From positions 1 through 55,811 of the forward strand of contig CALWRY010000007.1 of NCBI GenBank assembly GCA_944384065.1: DNA of 55,811 nt. The letters are read 5' to 3'. Origin of the DNA: an uncultured Enterocloster sp. Lineage in GTDB: Bacteria > Bacillota > Clostridia > Lachnospirales > Lachnospiraceae. Numbering within the stretch: the stretch's first letter is position 1; every line of letters starts with the position of its first letter. Of the stretch, positions 26,404 through 33,873 are shown one piece after another. Below the pieces are notes generated by a model. It was not told the origin of the DNA, searched no databases, and worked only from the letters and a program-made list of their open reading frames with translations. A program made the position numbers and the translations under genes.

Positions 26404-27810
26404 ATGGAAAAAATTCGCAATTATGAAGAGCTCACATCCCATGGGGACATAGAGTCCCGGAAAGTTGTGCTGGAGATCGCGGAAAAGACTCTGCTCCGCC
26501 TCGACTCCCGCCGGCGCATTAAGAGCATTATGCATATGGACGGCCCCATCCTGCACATCGGCACGAAATCCTGGGATCTGTCCAAGAAGCGCCATGTCTA
26601 CCTTCTCGGCGCAGGAAAAGCCTGCAACCACATGGCTATGGCCGTGGATGAGATTTTGGGGGATTACCTGACAAAGGGAATTATCATTGTAAAGATCGCG
26701 GAGGAAACGGATGTTTTCCGCCACACGGACGTGTATGTGGGCGGCCATCCCCTTCCCAACGAAGAGGGCTATAAGGCCTGCTTAAAGATTCTGGAGTTAG
26801 TCGACGCGGCGGGCCCCGACGACTTATTTATCTGTGTAATCAGCGGGGGCAGTTCCGCCCTGATGAGCTGCCCCCTTCCGGGCATCTCCCTTCAGGACGA
26901 GATCGACACCACGGATGTGATGTTAAAATCCGGCGCCGGCATCTATGAGATCAATGCCATCCGCCGCCACATTTCCGCCATGAACGGAGGCATGCTGGCC
27001 AAGCGAATCCAGAGCCGCGGGGCGGAGATGATCGGCTTTGGAATCAGCGACGCAGTAGGCAACCAGGCCACCGGGGATATCGGCGTTCCCTACAAGGACT
27101 ATGCCAGCACTCCCATTGGACCTGACAAGACCACGCTGGCGGACGCCCGCCGGGTAATTAAGGAATACAATGTGGCTCACCGCCTTCCCAAGACCGTAGT
27201 GGACTATCTGATGAATGTGGGCGAGGAGGGAGAGACGCCCAAGGCCTTCCCGGAGAACACCTACTACCGGATCAATACGCTTCCCGACTCCTGCATCTAC
27301 GCCAAGGAGATTGCGGAGGAAATGGGCCTTTCCGCCGTGATTCTCACCTCCTTCTTAGAGGGAGAGAGCAGGGACGCGGGATCCTTCTTCGCCTCCATTG
27401 CCCGGGAGATTCAGACCTATGGCAATCCCATCAAGCCTCCCTGCGTAATCTTAAGCTCCGGGGAGGTGACAACCCAGATCCTGGACAACAGCCTGATCAC
27501 CGGGCACGGCGGGCCTTCCCAGGAGCTGACCGCAGGCTTTGCCCTGCTGGCTCACAAGGCTCCGGGAATCTGCATGCTGTCCATCGACTCGGAGGGAACC
27601 GACGGCACCACTCTGGTGGCAGGAGGCCTTACCGACTCCGCCACCTACCCTGCGGCGGTTTCCAAGGACATTGATCTTCACGCAGCCCTGCGGGGGCATG
27701 CCTGCTATGAGGCTCTCTCCGCCCTGGGCGACACTATCTTCACCGGCAATACGGGGACGAATCTGTGCGATTTTAATATCCTCTACGTCCCGGAACGCCC
27801 CAAAAAGTAG
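26404..27810 (+). CDS. Glycerate kinase, GckA/TtuD (MOFRL) family
   Basis: A 468-residue cytosolic kinase of the DUF4147/MOFRL family that phosphorylates D-glycerate, usually to 2-phosphoglycerate. 'VYLLGAGKACNHMA' near residue 64 and 'FICVISGGSSALMSCPLPGISLQD' near 145-168 are family hallmarks; the C-terminal MOFRL block is 'SIDSEGTDGTTLVAGGLTDSA'. AGGAG 8 nt upstream fixes the ATG at 26404, though the frame is open to 26245. The family's 'TVRKHLS' region reads 'AIRRHIS' here. It is followed 21 nt later by an enolase-like gene, which suggests a glycerate to PEP route, or a related substrate pair given how unusual that enolase is. Confidence 0.82.
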   Translation: MEKIRNYEELTSHGDIESRKVVLEIAEKTLLRLDSRRRIKSIMHMDGPILHIGTKSWDLSKKRHVYLLGAGKACNHMAMAVDEILGDYLTKGIIIVKIAEETDVFRHTDVYVGGHPLPNEEGYKACLKILELVDAAGPDDLFICVISGGSSALMSCPLPGISLQDEIDTTDVMLKSGAGIYEINAIRRHISAMNGGMLAKRIQSRGAEMIGFGISDAVGNQATGDIGVPYKDYASTPIGPDKTTLADARRVIKEYNVAHRLPKTVVDYLMNVGEEGETPKAFPENTYYRINTLPDSCIYAKEIAEEMGLSAVILTSFLEGESRDAGSFFASIAREIQTYGNPIKPPCVILSSGEVTTQILDNSLITGHGGPSQELTAGFALLAHKAPGICMLSIDSEGTDGTTLVAGGLTDSATYPAAVSKDIDLHAALRGHACYEALSALGDTIFTGNTGTNLCDFNILYVPERPKK

Positions 27811-27831
27811 ACAGAGGGAGGATCTTATTTT

Positions 27832-29106
27832 ATGAATATGCCAATCAAATCCATACATGCCCGGCAGCTTGTGGACTGCAAGTGCCGCCCCATGGTTGAG
27901 GTGGACGTAATCACGGAGGACGGCTCCCTGGGACGGGCCTGCGCCCCCACAGGAACCACTGTGGGAAAATTCGAGTCCTTTGTCCTGCGGGACAATGACC
28001 CCTCGGAGTATCACGGCCTCAGCGTCCACAAGGCGGTGGACAATGTAAATTCCGTCATTGCCCCTGCCCTCATTGGAAAAAATGTCTTTGACCAGGAGTC
28101 CCTGGATCAGAGGATGCTTGATCTGGACGGCACCCCGGACAAGCATGTATTGGGCGGAAATGCCATCTACTCCGTCTCCGTAGCCGCACTGCGGGCCGCT
28201 GCTGCCGCAGACAAAAAGGAGCTATATAATTACCTGGCCGGCGGGCCCATCACCCAGGTCCCTGTTCCCAGCTTCAACGTGATCAACGGCGGCCGCTACG
28301 CCACGCTGACCCAGCCCTTCAACGAATTCATCATTATGCCCTATAAGGCCGCCTCCATCTATGAGGCGGTTGAGATGAGCGTGCTGACCTTCCAGAAGCT
28401 GGAGGAGGTCATTTACCAGTATTCCCACAAGAAACCGGATGTGGCCGGATCCTATGGATACGCCGCCCCCTCCGAAAACCCGGAGACGCTTCTCGATCTC
28501 ATGAGCGAGGCCATTGATGTCTGCGGGTACACAGGCAAATTCGCCTTTGCCCTGGACTGCGCCTCCAGCGAGATGTACGACAAGAAGACGAACACCTATC
28601 TCCTCAAAGGAAAGCGGGTGTCCTCCGACGAGCTGATCGGCTACGCCAAGGGCCTTACGGAGAAATACAACTTCGTCTTCATCGAGGATCTGCTGGACGA
28701 GGAGGACTGGGACGGCTTCCAAAAGGCCCACAGGGAGATTACCCGGACCAATCTTCTGGGAGATGACTTTATCGTGACAAACATGGAGCGGCTAAAGAAA
28801 GCCCACAGCCTGAACGCCATCGACGGATTTATCCTCAAGCCCAACCAGGTGGGCACCATCACCGAGGCCCTGCGCACCTTTGCCTATGCAAAGGAGAACG
28901 GCCTCATCGCCACCCCCTCCGGCCGGTCCGGCGGCGTCATCGGGGATGTGGTCATGGATCTGGCCGTCGGCCTGGGGATCCCCTTTATCAAAAATGGAGC
29001 TCCCCGATCCGGCGAGCGCATCGACAAGCTCAATTTCCTTATGAGGGCCTGCGACATGAGCCCCGGCTGCCGCCTGGCGGACGTGTCCCCCCTTGTCAAG
29101 TTCTAA
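27832..29106 (+). CDS. Divergent enolase-family protein
   Basis: 424 residues, full enolase length, alignable throughout. The Mg ligands (LDCASSEMYD, FIEDLLDE, LGDDFIVTN), the general-base Lys (ILKPNQVG) and the later Lys (IKNGAPRS) are kept. Several residues that are near-invariant in enolase are changed: 'GDEGG', with its catalytic Glu, reads 'GSYGY'; 'NGGEHA' reads 'NGGRYA'; 'SHRSGE' reads 'SGRSGG'; the 'SGAST' loop reads 'TGTTV'. So it may act on another hydroxy- or phospho-acid rather than being the housekeeping enolase. GGAGG ribosome site; same operon as the glycerate kinase; ends before a bidirectional terminator. Confidence 0.8.
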   Translation: MNMPIKSIHARQLVDCKCRPMVEVDVITEDGSLGRACAPTGTTVGKFESFVLRDNDPSEYHGLSVHKAVDNVNSVIAPALIGKNVFDQESLDQRMLDLDGTPDKHVLGGNAIYSVSVAALRAAAAADKKELYNYLAGGPITQVPVPSFNVINGGRYATLTQPFNEFIIMPYKAASIYEAVEMSVLTFQKLEEVIYQYSHKKPDVAGSYGYAAPSENPETLLDLMSEAIDVCGYTGKFAFALDCASSEMYDKKTNTYLLKGKRVSSDELIGYAKGLTEKYNFVFIEDLLDEEDWDGFQKAHREITRTNLLGDDFIVTNMERLKKAHSLNAIDGFILKPNQVGTITEALRTFAYAKENGLIATPSGRSGGVIGDVVMDLAVGLGIPFIKNGAPRSGERIDKLNFLMRACDMSPGCRLADVSPLVKF

Positions 29107-29150
29107 AGACGCGCCTTAAGACGCGCCAGAGCCCGCCCACGGCGGGCGTG

Positions 29151-29187
29151 AAAAAGATGCCGCCCCAAAACCGGGCGGCACCTTTTT
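29151..29187. terminator. Bidirectional terminator between enolase and GntR genes
   Basis: AAAAAG-TGCCGCCC pairs with GGGCGGCA-CTTTTT, with A-runs and T-runs on both sides, so it can act for both converging transcripts. A CCCGCC/GGCGGG pair lies just before it. Confidence 0.85.
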
Positions 29188-29200
29188 CACGCAAAACCTG

Positions 29201-29869
29201 TTATCCCTGTATGCTGCGGATCTGCATCACCGTCCGATCCCAGTGGGCTTTCATGCGGACGCTGGCTGTAAAATCATCCTTCATCTCAAAGGCCTGTATC
29301 AGCTGTTCATGATCATAAATAGAATCCTCCAGCGTGCTCCCCTCCCGGAAAAAGCAGTATTCCAGTCTCTGTATGTGGATCCACAGGGTATTGCAGAAAT
29401 CCTTTATATAGCTGTTCCCCGCCGTATCCAGAATAGCCGTGTGAAAATTCACGTCCGCCTCGGATATGGCCAGCACGTCCTTCTCCCCCCGGATCTCATC
29501 CGTAAATGTCTGGTTCAGCCGCTTCAGATTTTCAATATCCTTTGGACTGGCCTTCTCGATGGCAAGCCGCACCGCCAGCTGCTGCAGAACCGCCATGGGC
29601 TGATAGAGCTGCTCCAGATTGTCATAGTCAATCTCCGTCACGATGGTGGCCTTCCCCGGAATAGTCTTTACCAGCTTCTGCATCTCCAAGAGCTGCAGGG
29701 CCTCCCGCACCGGCGTCCGGCTCACCTGAAAGTGCTCCGCTATCTCCACGTCAAAGATCTGCTCCCCCGGCTTTAAGCGCATCTCAATAATCCACCGCTT
29801 TATCGTCTCGTAAATCCTTATTTTCACAGACACCTTGCTGAAATTATAGTGTTCCTCCGGCAATGGCAT
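29201..29869 (-). CDS. GntR-family transcriptional regulator (FadR/FCD type)
   Basis: 222 residues (241 if the upstream ATG at 29926 is used). The winged helix covers residues about 10-75 with 'YETIKRWIIEMRLKPGEQIFDVEIAEHFQVSRTPVREALQLLE', then an all-helical FCD ligand domain with metal-type His residues ('VNFHTAILDTAGN', 'YDHEQLIQAFE', 'SVRMKAHWDRTVMQI'). FCD regulators sense organic acids or amino acids. It stands between the glycerate kinase operon and divergent gdhA, and three promoters in this neighbourhood share one element, so it is the likely regulator. GGGGAGGG before the ATG at 29869 supports that start. Confidence 0.82.
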   Translation of the reverse strand: MPLPEEHYNFSKVSVKIRIYETIKRWIIEMRLKPGEQIFDVEIAEHFQVSRTPVREALQLLEMQKLVKTIPGKATIVTEIDYDNLEQLYQPMAVLQQLAVRLAIEKASPKDIENLKRLNQTFTDEIRGEKDVLAISEADVNFHTAILDTAGNSYIKDFCNTLWIHIQRLEYCFFREGSTLEDSIYDHEQLIQAFEMKDDFTASVRMKAHWDRTVMQIRSIQG

Positions 29870-29942
29870 ATGCCCGCCCTCCCCTGCGTCCAAACTGCTA
29901 TTAAGAAGTATATCAAACGGCGGCAATGATGTAAATATCCCC

Positions 29943-29971
29943 TTGACTTTTGCCAGATTCCGCTATATACT
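29943..29971 (+). promoter_or_regulatory. Predicted gdhA promoter
   Basis: TTGACT, 17 nt, TATACT, about 200 nt upstream of gdhA. The shared regulon element begins 11 nt after the -10 box. Confidence 0.65.
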
Positions 29972-29981
29972 GGAATCATAA

Positions 29982-30007
29982 AATACATTTTGTTTTATTT
30001 AATACAT
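29982..30007 (+). promoter_or_regulatory. Shared regulon element at gdhA promoter
   Basis: Contains TGTTTTATTTAATACAT (29991-30007) preceded by AATACAT, 24 of 26 positions equal to 26055-26080. It lies over the predicted first transcribed bases. Confidence 0.65.
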
Positions 30008-30072
30008 GTCATGCACCGGCAAAGATCCATTATTCCAGTAATGTCTCCTGCGCCGGAAAATTTTTACAATTC

Positions 30073-30159
30073 GCAATATATTGTATACACAACGCAGATC
30101 CCTTTGGAACGGCCGCAGAAAGCAGCAGCGTGTCTTCTTTGCAATATATTGTATACAAT
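30073..30159 (+). promoter_or_regulatory. Twin GCAATATATTGTATACA repeats in gdhA leader
   Basis: A 17-base direct repeat at 30073-30089 and 30141-30157, 68 nt apart. The second copy holds the 12-bp perfect palindrome ATTGTATACAAT (30148-30159), directly before the gdhA ribosome site. TTGTATACAA is a known operator type for some FadR-group GntR proteins (for example MatR). Confidence 0.6.
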
Positions 30160-30177
30160 TAAGGAGGAGGTACTATT

Positions 30178-31437
30178 ATGGCACAGCAGTATAACCCCTA
30201 TGAAAATGTGTGCACAATCGTGACAAATACCGCGAAGATGCTGGGGTATACGCAGAATGATTACGAGCCCATCCTGCACCCGGAGCGGGAGCTGAAGGTT
30301 TCCGTCCCGGTCATGATGGACAATGGGGAGGTTAAGGTTTTTGAGGGGTACCGGGTGCAGCATTCCACATCCCGGGGCCCTGCTAAGGGGGGCATCCGCT
30401 ATCACCACAATGTCGATCTGAATGAGGTAAAGGCCCTGGCCGCCTGGATGACCTTCAAGTGCGCCCTGGTGAATATTCCCTACGGCGGAGGCAAGGGCGG
30501 CGTGGTCTGCAATCCGGACGAGCTTTCGGAGAATGAGCTGCGCAGCCTGACCCGGCGCTTTACCGCCATGATCGCCCCCATCATCGGGCCGGACACGGAC
30601 ATTCCCGCCCCGGATGTGGGAACCAACGCCCAGGTTATGAGCTGGATCATGGACACCTACAGCATGCTGAAGGGCCACTGCGTACCCGGCATCGTGACGG
30701 GCAAGCCCATTCCTGTGGGCGGGGCCCTGGGCCGCGGGGAAGCCACCGGCCGGGGCGTCATGCTCACCATCTGCAACACGCTGAAGAATCTGGGCATCCC
30801 CAAGGAGCAGGCCTCCGTGGCCGTCCAGGGCATGGGAAATGTGGGCGGCGTCACCGCCAAGCTCTGCGCCCAGGAGGGCATGAAGGTGATCGCAGTCAGC
30901 GATGTCTCCGGCGGCGTCTATGCGCCGGAGGGCCTGGACATCGCCTCCATCCGCTTCTATCTGTCGGAGCGCGGACGCCTTTTAAAGGATTACCAGGAGG
31001 ACGGTGTGCAGCATATCACCAACGAGGAGCTTCTTGAGCTGCCCTGCGATGTGTTAGTCCCCGCCGCTCTGGAAAATCAAATCAACGCCTCCAACGCGGA
31101 CCGCATTCAGGCAAGAATCATCGTGGAGGGAGCCAACGGCCCCACCACCCTGGAGGCGGACGATCTTCTCAATCAGAAGGGTATTGTGGTGGTGCCGGAT
31201 ATCCTGGCCAACGCCGGCGGCGTGATTGTATCGTATTTCGAATGGGTTCAGAACATACAGTCTGTGTCCTGGAGTGAAGAGCATGTGAATGAACAGCTGA
31301 AAGAAATTTTAGACAATGCTTTTAACGCCCTCTGGGCCCTCTCCCACGAGAAGCGAGTGCCTCTGCGGACCGGAGCCTACCTTATCGCCGTGAAGCGGGT
31401 CATCGAGGCCAAGAAGCTGCGCGGAATTTGGCCCTAA
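30178..31437 (+). CDS. gdhA: Glu/Leu/Phe/Val dehydrogenase
   Basis: A 419-residue NAD(P)-dependent amino-acid dehydrogenase. 'STSRGPAKGGIRYHHNV', near residue 63, and 'PYGGGKGGVVCNP' supply the substrate-binding and catalytic Lys residues; 'DIPAPDVGTNAQVMSWIMD' holds the catalytic Asp; 'VAVQGMGNVGGVTAKL' is the nucleotide-binding loop. The length fits the short hexameric NAD-type glutamate dehydrogenases. A strong AAGGAGG precedes the ATG. In a fermenter it would deaminate glutamate to 2-oxoglutarate, which the korDABC enzyme at 52-55 kb could oxidise. Confidence 0.9.
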   Translation: MAQQYNPYENVCTIVTNTAKMLGYTQNDYEPILHPERELKVSVPVMMDNGEVKVFEGYRVQHSTSRGPAKGGIRYHHNVDLNEVKALAAWMTFKCALVNIPYGGGKGGVVCNPDELSENELRSLTRRFTAMIAPIIGPDTDIPAPDVGTNAQVMSWIMDTYSMLKGHCVPGIVTGKPIPVGGALGRGEATGRGVMLTICNTLKNLGIPKEQASVAVQGMGNVGGVTAKLCAQEGMKVIAVSDVSGGVYAPEGLDIASIRFYLSERGRLLKDYQEDGVQHITNEELLELPCDVLVPAALENQINASNADRIQARIIVEGANGPTTLEADDLLNQKGIVVVPDILANAGGVIVSYFEWVQNIQSVSWSEEHVNEQLKEILDNAFNALWALSHEKRVPLRTGAYLIAVKRVIEAKKLRGIWP

Positions 31438-31465
31438 AGGAAGTCCTGTTTTCCGGCTGCACCTT

Positions 31466-31499
31466 CAGGCCGGCCCTGACGTTTGTCAGAGCCGGCCTG
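31466..31499. terminator. GC-rich hairpin between gdhA and rpiR-type gene
   Basis: CAGGCCGGC-CTGAC pairs with GTCAG-GCCGGCCTG with a GTTT-type loop. No long T-run follows, so termination is possible but not certain. Lies between two converging genes. Confidence 0.55.
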
Positions 31500-31543
31500 A
31501 TTGCTGCCATAAAACGGATTCCTGGGCGGGGCTGGCGCAAACC

Positions 31544-32392
31544 CTAAAGCCCCAGATAGTATCCCTGGCTCAGTATGGACTCCGTGCGCTCCAGAACCTT
31601 TTTCGCTTCCTCCCGGTTTGCCTCCGCCACAGCTGCAACCAGATAATTGGACAGGCACAGGGGGGCCGCAAAGGAATTCTTATAAGAGACGCTGGATATG
31701 GAGCAGGGCAAAATCACGTCCCCGTATCCCTTGACTGCGGACGTGTTCAGGCTGGTTATGAGCACTACCTTCACCCCTGCATTGCGCATCCAGGCCAGGG
31801 AGGTGGCCACCACCTTGGAATATCTGGGGAACATGTAGGCGATGCACACATCCCCCTTCCTGGCTCCCACAATTTCCTCCGGATAGATCATGCCCGTTGA
31901 CTGCACCAGACGCACATCGCTGCGGATCTCTCCCAGCCGGGAGGTAAGATAATGGGCGATGGCAAAGGAGCTGCGCATTCCTATTATGTAAATCCTTCTG
32001 GCCCCTGATATAAGCCGGAGAGCGGTTTCCAGATCCTGATCCTTCTGGGCTGCCAGGGTTTTCTGTATATTCTGGATATCCAGGGCGAAGGAGCGCTGCA
32101 AAAGCGCGTTTCCCGTATCGTGAAGCTGGTTCTCGTCCAGCCGCTCCGGGAGAGCGGATTTATTCTGCATATTGTTCTGGATATCCTTCTGCATATCTGA
32201 ATATCCCCCATAGCCCAGCATCTTGGCAAAACGGATGACCGTGGTCGTGCTGACGCCGATGCGGCTGGCCATCTCCTCCAGGGTGCAGAACGCCACGCTG
32301 TCCTGGTTGTCCAGCAGGTATTCCGCCACCATTTTGTGGGAATGGGTAAATTCCGTAAAGTGTTCATTAATTCTTGAAATAAAATTGCTGAT
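31544..32392 (-). CDS. MurR/RpiR-family regulator with likely ATC start
   Basis: About 282 residues: an N-terminal helix-turn-helix domain ('TLEEMASRIGVSTTTVIRFAKMLGYGGYSDMQ') and a C-terminal SIS sugar-phosphate/acid sensing domain ('ARRIYIIGMRSSFAIAHYL', 'GDVCIAYMFPRYSKVV'). No ATG, GTG or TTG lies in a suitable place: the in-frame TTG at 32452 is itself the -35 of a good promoter. An AGGGGG ribosome site lies 7 nt before an ATC codon at 32392 that gives a normal family N-terminus (SNFISRINEHF). It probably controls the divergent PEP-mutase-family gene, whose promoter carries an RpiR-type palindrome. Confidence 0.8.
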   Translation of the reverse strand: MSNFISRINEHFTEFTHSHKMVAEYLLDNQDSVAFCTLEEMASRIGVSTTTVIRFAKMLGYGGYSDMQKDIQNNMQNKSALPERLDENQLHDTGNALLQRSFALDIQNIQKTLAAQKDQDLETALRLISGARRIYIIGMRSSFAIAHYLTSRLGEIRSDVRLVQSTGMIYPEEIVGARKGDVCIAYMFPRYSKVVATSLAWMRNAGVKVVLITSLNTSAVKGYGDVILPCSISSVSYKNSFAAPLCLSNYLVAAVAEANREEAKKVLERTESILSQGYYLGL

Positions 32393-32423
32393 GGGACTTC
32401 CCCCTCTCTGCGCTGATACACCA

Positions 32424-32452
32424 ATTAAAACCCATGGAGCCGTTTTTGTCAA
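32424..32452 (-). promoter_or_regulatory. Predicted promoter of rpiR-type gene
   Basis: Minus-strand TTGACA (from 32452), 17 nt, TTTAAT. Start of transcription near 32417, about 25 nt before the proposed ATC start codon. Confidence 0.65.
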
Positions 32453-32476
32453 GCCGTAGCCGCTAAATGATCCGCC

Positions 32477-32513
32477 GAAAAAGCCCGGATCTACAAAAGA
32501 TCCGGGCTTTTTC
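32477..32513. terminator. Strong bidirectional rho-independent terminator
   Basis: GAAAAAGCCCGGATC and GATCCGGGCTTTTTC are perfect complements around a TACAAAA loop. It ends the small-protein transcript on the minus strand before the rpiR-type gene. Confidence 0.9.
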
Positions 32514-32542
32514 GCTTGCCTTGCGCTGTCCTCTGCCAGACG

Positions 32543-32677
32543 CTAGATTAGATGAAGGGTCCTGGAAAATCCTACCACGCGCACCCCCGCTGTGTGTACA
32601 TGATTCCAGACCGATGAATCAAAACGCATAATCCGCTCACTGTCTGACGTCTGATTCTTTCTCTTCTCTGTCTTCAT
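32543..32677 (-). CDS. Small protein, 44 aa, new two-copy family (copy B)
   Basis: A short frame with GGAGGAGG upstream of its ATG and a strong terminator 30 nt after its stop, so it looks like a one-gene transcript. The product has a Lys/Arg/Glu-rich start and then 'SERIMRFDSSVWN' and 'VRVVGFSRTLHLI'. The last 32 residues align without gaps to the protein at 19023-19175 (15 identical). Function unknown. It diverges from the PEP-mutase-family gene at 32921 and shares the intergenic region that carries the RpiR-type sites. Confidence 0.62.
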   Translation of the reverse strand: MKTEKRKNQTSDSERIMRFDSSVWNHVHTAGVRVVGFSRTLHLI

Positions 32678-32841
32678 AGTCTTTGCCTCCTCCATTTGCT
32701 TCAATTTTGTTTCCCTCCAATAACCCCATTCATTTTATACAATGAAAACAGTTTCTATATAATGATAATACTCTCTTGCTTTCATTTTGTCAATAGCATT
32801 TTCATTTTTAATAAAATCCTTATGCTATCGTTAAATTTTCA

Positions 32842-32870
32842 TTGATTTAATCCGCTTTCTATGATAATAT
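32842..32870 (+). promoter_or_regulatory. Predicted promoter of PEP-mutase/isocitrate-lyase-family gene
   Basis: TTGATT, 17 nt, TAATAT, giving a start near 32877, inside the palindrome next to it. Confidence 0.6.
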
Positions 32871-32875
32871 AATTA

Positions 32876-32890
32876 TGAAAATAATTTTCA
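32876..32890 (+). promoter_or_regulatory. RpiR-type operator TGAAAATAATTTTCA
   Basis: A near-perfect 15-bp palindrome of the TGAAA-N5-TTTCA kind bound by MurR/RpiR regulators. It overlaps the predicted transcription start. The regulator gene lies about 0.5 kb to the left. Confidence 0.6.
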
Positions 32891-32920
32891 TTATACGAAA
32901 ATATAGGAGGTTATCAAACT

Positions 32921-33859
32921 ATGAAAAAGACGGCTCTGTTAAAACAGCTTCTCTACTCCAGCGAAATACTCGTAATGCCCGGAGCCTACGACTGTCTTTC
33001 CGCCATCATGGTGCAGAACGCCGGGTTTAAGGCCGCCCAGATGTCCGGATACGGCTTCGCCGCCTGCCTTCTGGGTCAGCCGGACTGCGGCCTTCTGACC
33101 TTCACTGAGGTCTTAAACCACACGCGCAACATCGTGCGGGCCGTGGATATCCCCATCATGGCGGACGGGGATACAGGCTACGGGAACGCGGTCAACGTCA
33201 TCCGCACCGTGCAGGAATTCGAGGAAGCGGGCTGCGCCGGCATCAATCTGGAGGATCAGATTTGGCCCAAGCGCTGCGGCCATATGTCCGGCAAAGAGGT
33301 CATCTCCGCTGAGGAGATGTGCGCCAAGATCCGGGCTGCCGCCTGGGCCAGAAAAGACAAGGATTTCATCATCAATGCCCGCACGGACGCACGCCAGAAA
33401 TACGGGCCCCAGGAGGTAGTGCGCCGGGCCAGGATGTACTGGAAGGCAGGCGCGGATCTTATCTTTCTGGAGGCACCCCAGTCCAAAGATGAGCTCAAAT
33501 ACTACGCGGCCCAGCTGGTTCCCTTAGGAATTAAGATAAGCGCCAACATGCTGGAGGGCGGCCGCACGCCCCTCGCCACCTTTAAGGAGCTGGAGGAGAT
33601 GGGCTACTCCCGGTGCAGCGTACCAGTCATGACCACCTACGCCGCAGCCATGGGCCTGAAAAAAGCCCTGGAGAAAATGATGGCGGACGGGACCAACGCC
33701 AATCTGGGCGATCTCATCATCCCCTTCTCCGATTTCAACAAGCTGATCGGCCTTCCCCAGATCCGGGACCTGGAAGAAAAATTCCTCACCGAGGACTCCA
33801 TCGAGCACAAATACGGCTCCGTGGAACAGCTGGAGAAGGAAAGAGACAAGGGGCGCTGA
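32921..33859 (+). CDS. Isocitrate lyase/PEP mutase family lyase (methylisocitrate or dimethylmalate lyase-like)
   Basis: A 312-residue TIM-barrel lyase. 'IPIMADGDTGYGNAVNVIRTV' near residue 86 binds Mg and 'INLEDQIWPKRCGHMSGKEV' near 108-128 holds the KRCGH catalytic motif, with the Cys typical of carbon-carbon lyases (PrpB, 2,3-dimethylmalate lyase) rather than phosphonate mutases. 'IINARTDAR' and 'FLEAPQ' are further family blocks. It should cleave a 2-methyl-substituted malate or isocitrate into pyruvate (or glyoxylate/oxaloacetate) and a second acid. AGGAGG lies 11 nt upstream. Placed opposite a set of PrpD, PrpF and aconitase genes, it fits a branched di- or tricarboxylate pathway. Confidence 0.84.
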   Translation: MKKTALLKQLLYSSEILVMPGAYDCLSAIMVQNAGFKAAQMSGYGFAACLLGQPDCGLLTFTEVLNHTRNIVRAVDIPIMADGDTGYGNAVNVIRTVQEFEEAGCAGINLEDQIWPKRCGHMSGKEVISAEEMCAKIRAAAWARKDKDFIINARTDARQKYGPQEVVRRARMYWKAGADLIFLEAPQSKDELKYYAAQLVPLGIKISANMLEGGRTPLATFKELEEMGYSRCSVPVMTTYAAAMGLKKALEKMMADGTNANLGDLIIPFSDFNKLIGLPQIRDLEEKFLTEDSIEHKYGSVEQLEKERDKGR

Positions 33860-33873
33860 GACGCCCCTCTTTT
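33850..33873 (+). terminator. Rho-independent terminator after lyase gene
   Basis: GGGGCG pairs with CGCCCC around CTGAGA, followed by TCTTTT. It overlaps the lyase stop and the 3' end of the broken thioesterase. Confidence 0.75.

Larger units (their letters stand above)
32678..32920. other. A+T-rich divergent promoter region
   Basis: No gene. It carries several TGAAA/TTTCA half-sites, including TGAAAACAGTTTCT (32743-32756) and the palindrome at 32876-32890, plus the plus-strand promoter at 32842-32870. It serves the small protein (minus) and the lyase gene (plus). Confidence 0.6.

Noticed and set aside
31466-31499. GC hairpin as part of a repeat family because AGGCCGGCCCTGA recurs near 51001
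   Set aside because: Only about 13 bases match and the second site does not form the hairpin; chance in G+C-rich DNA is likely.
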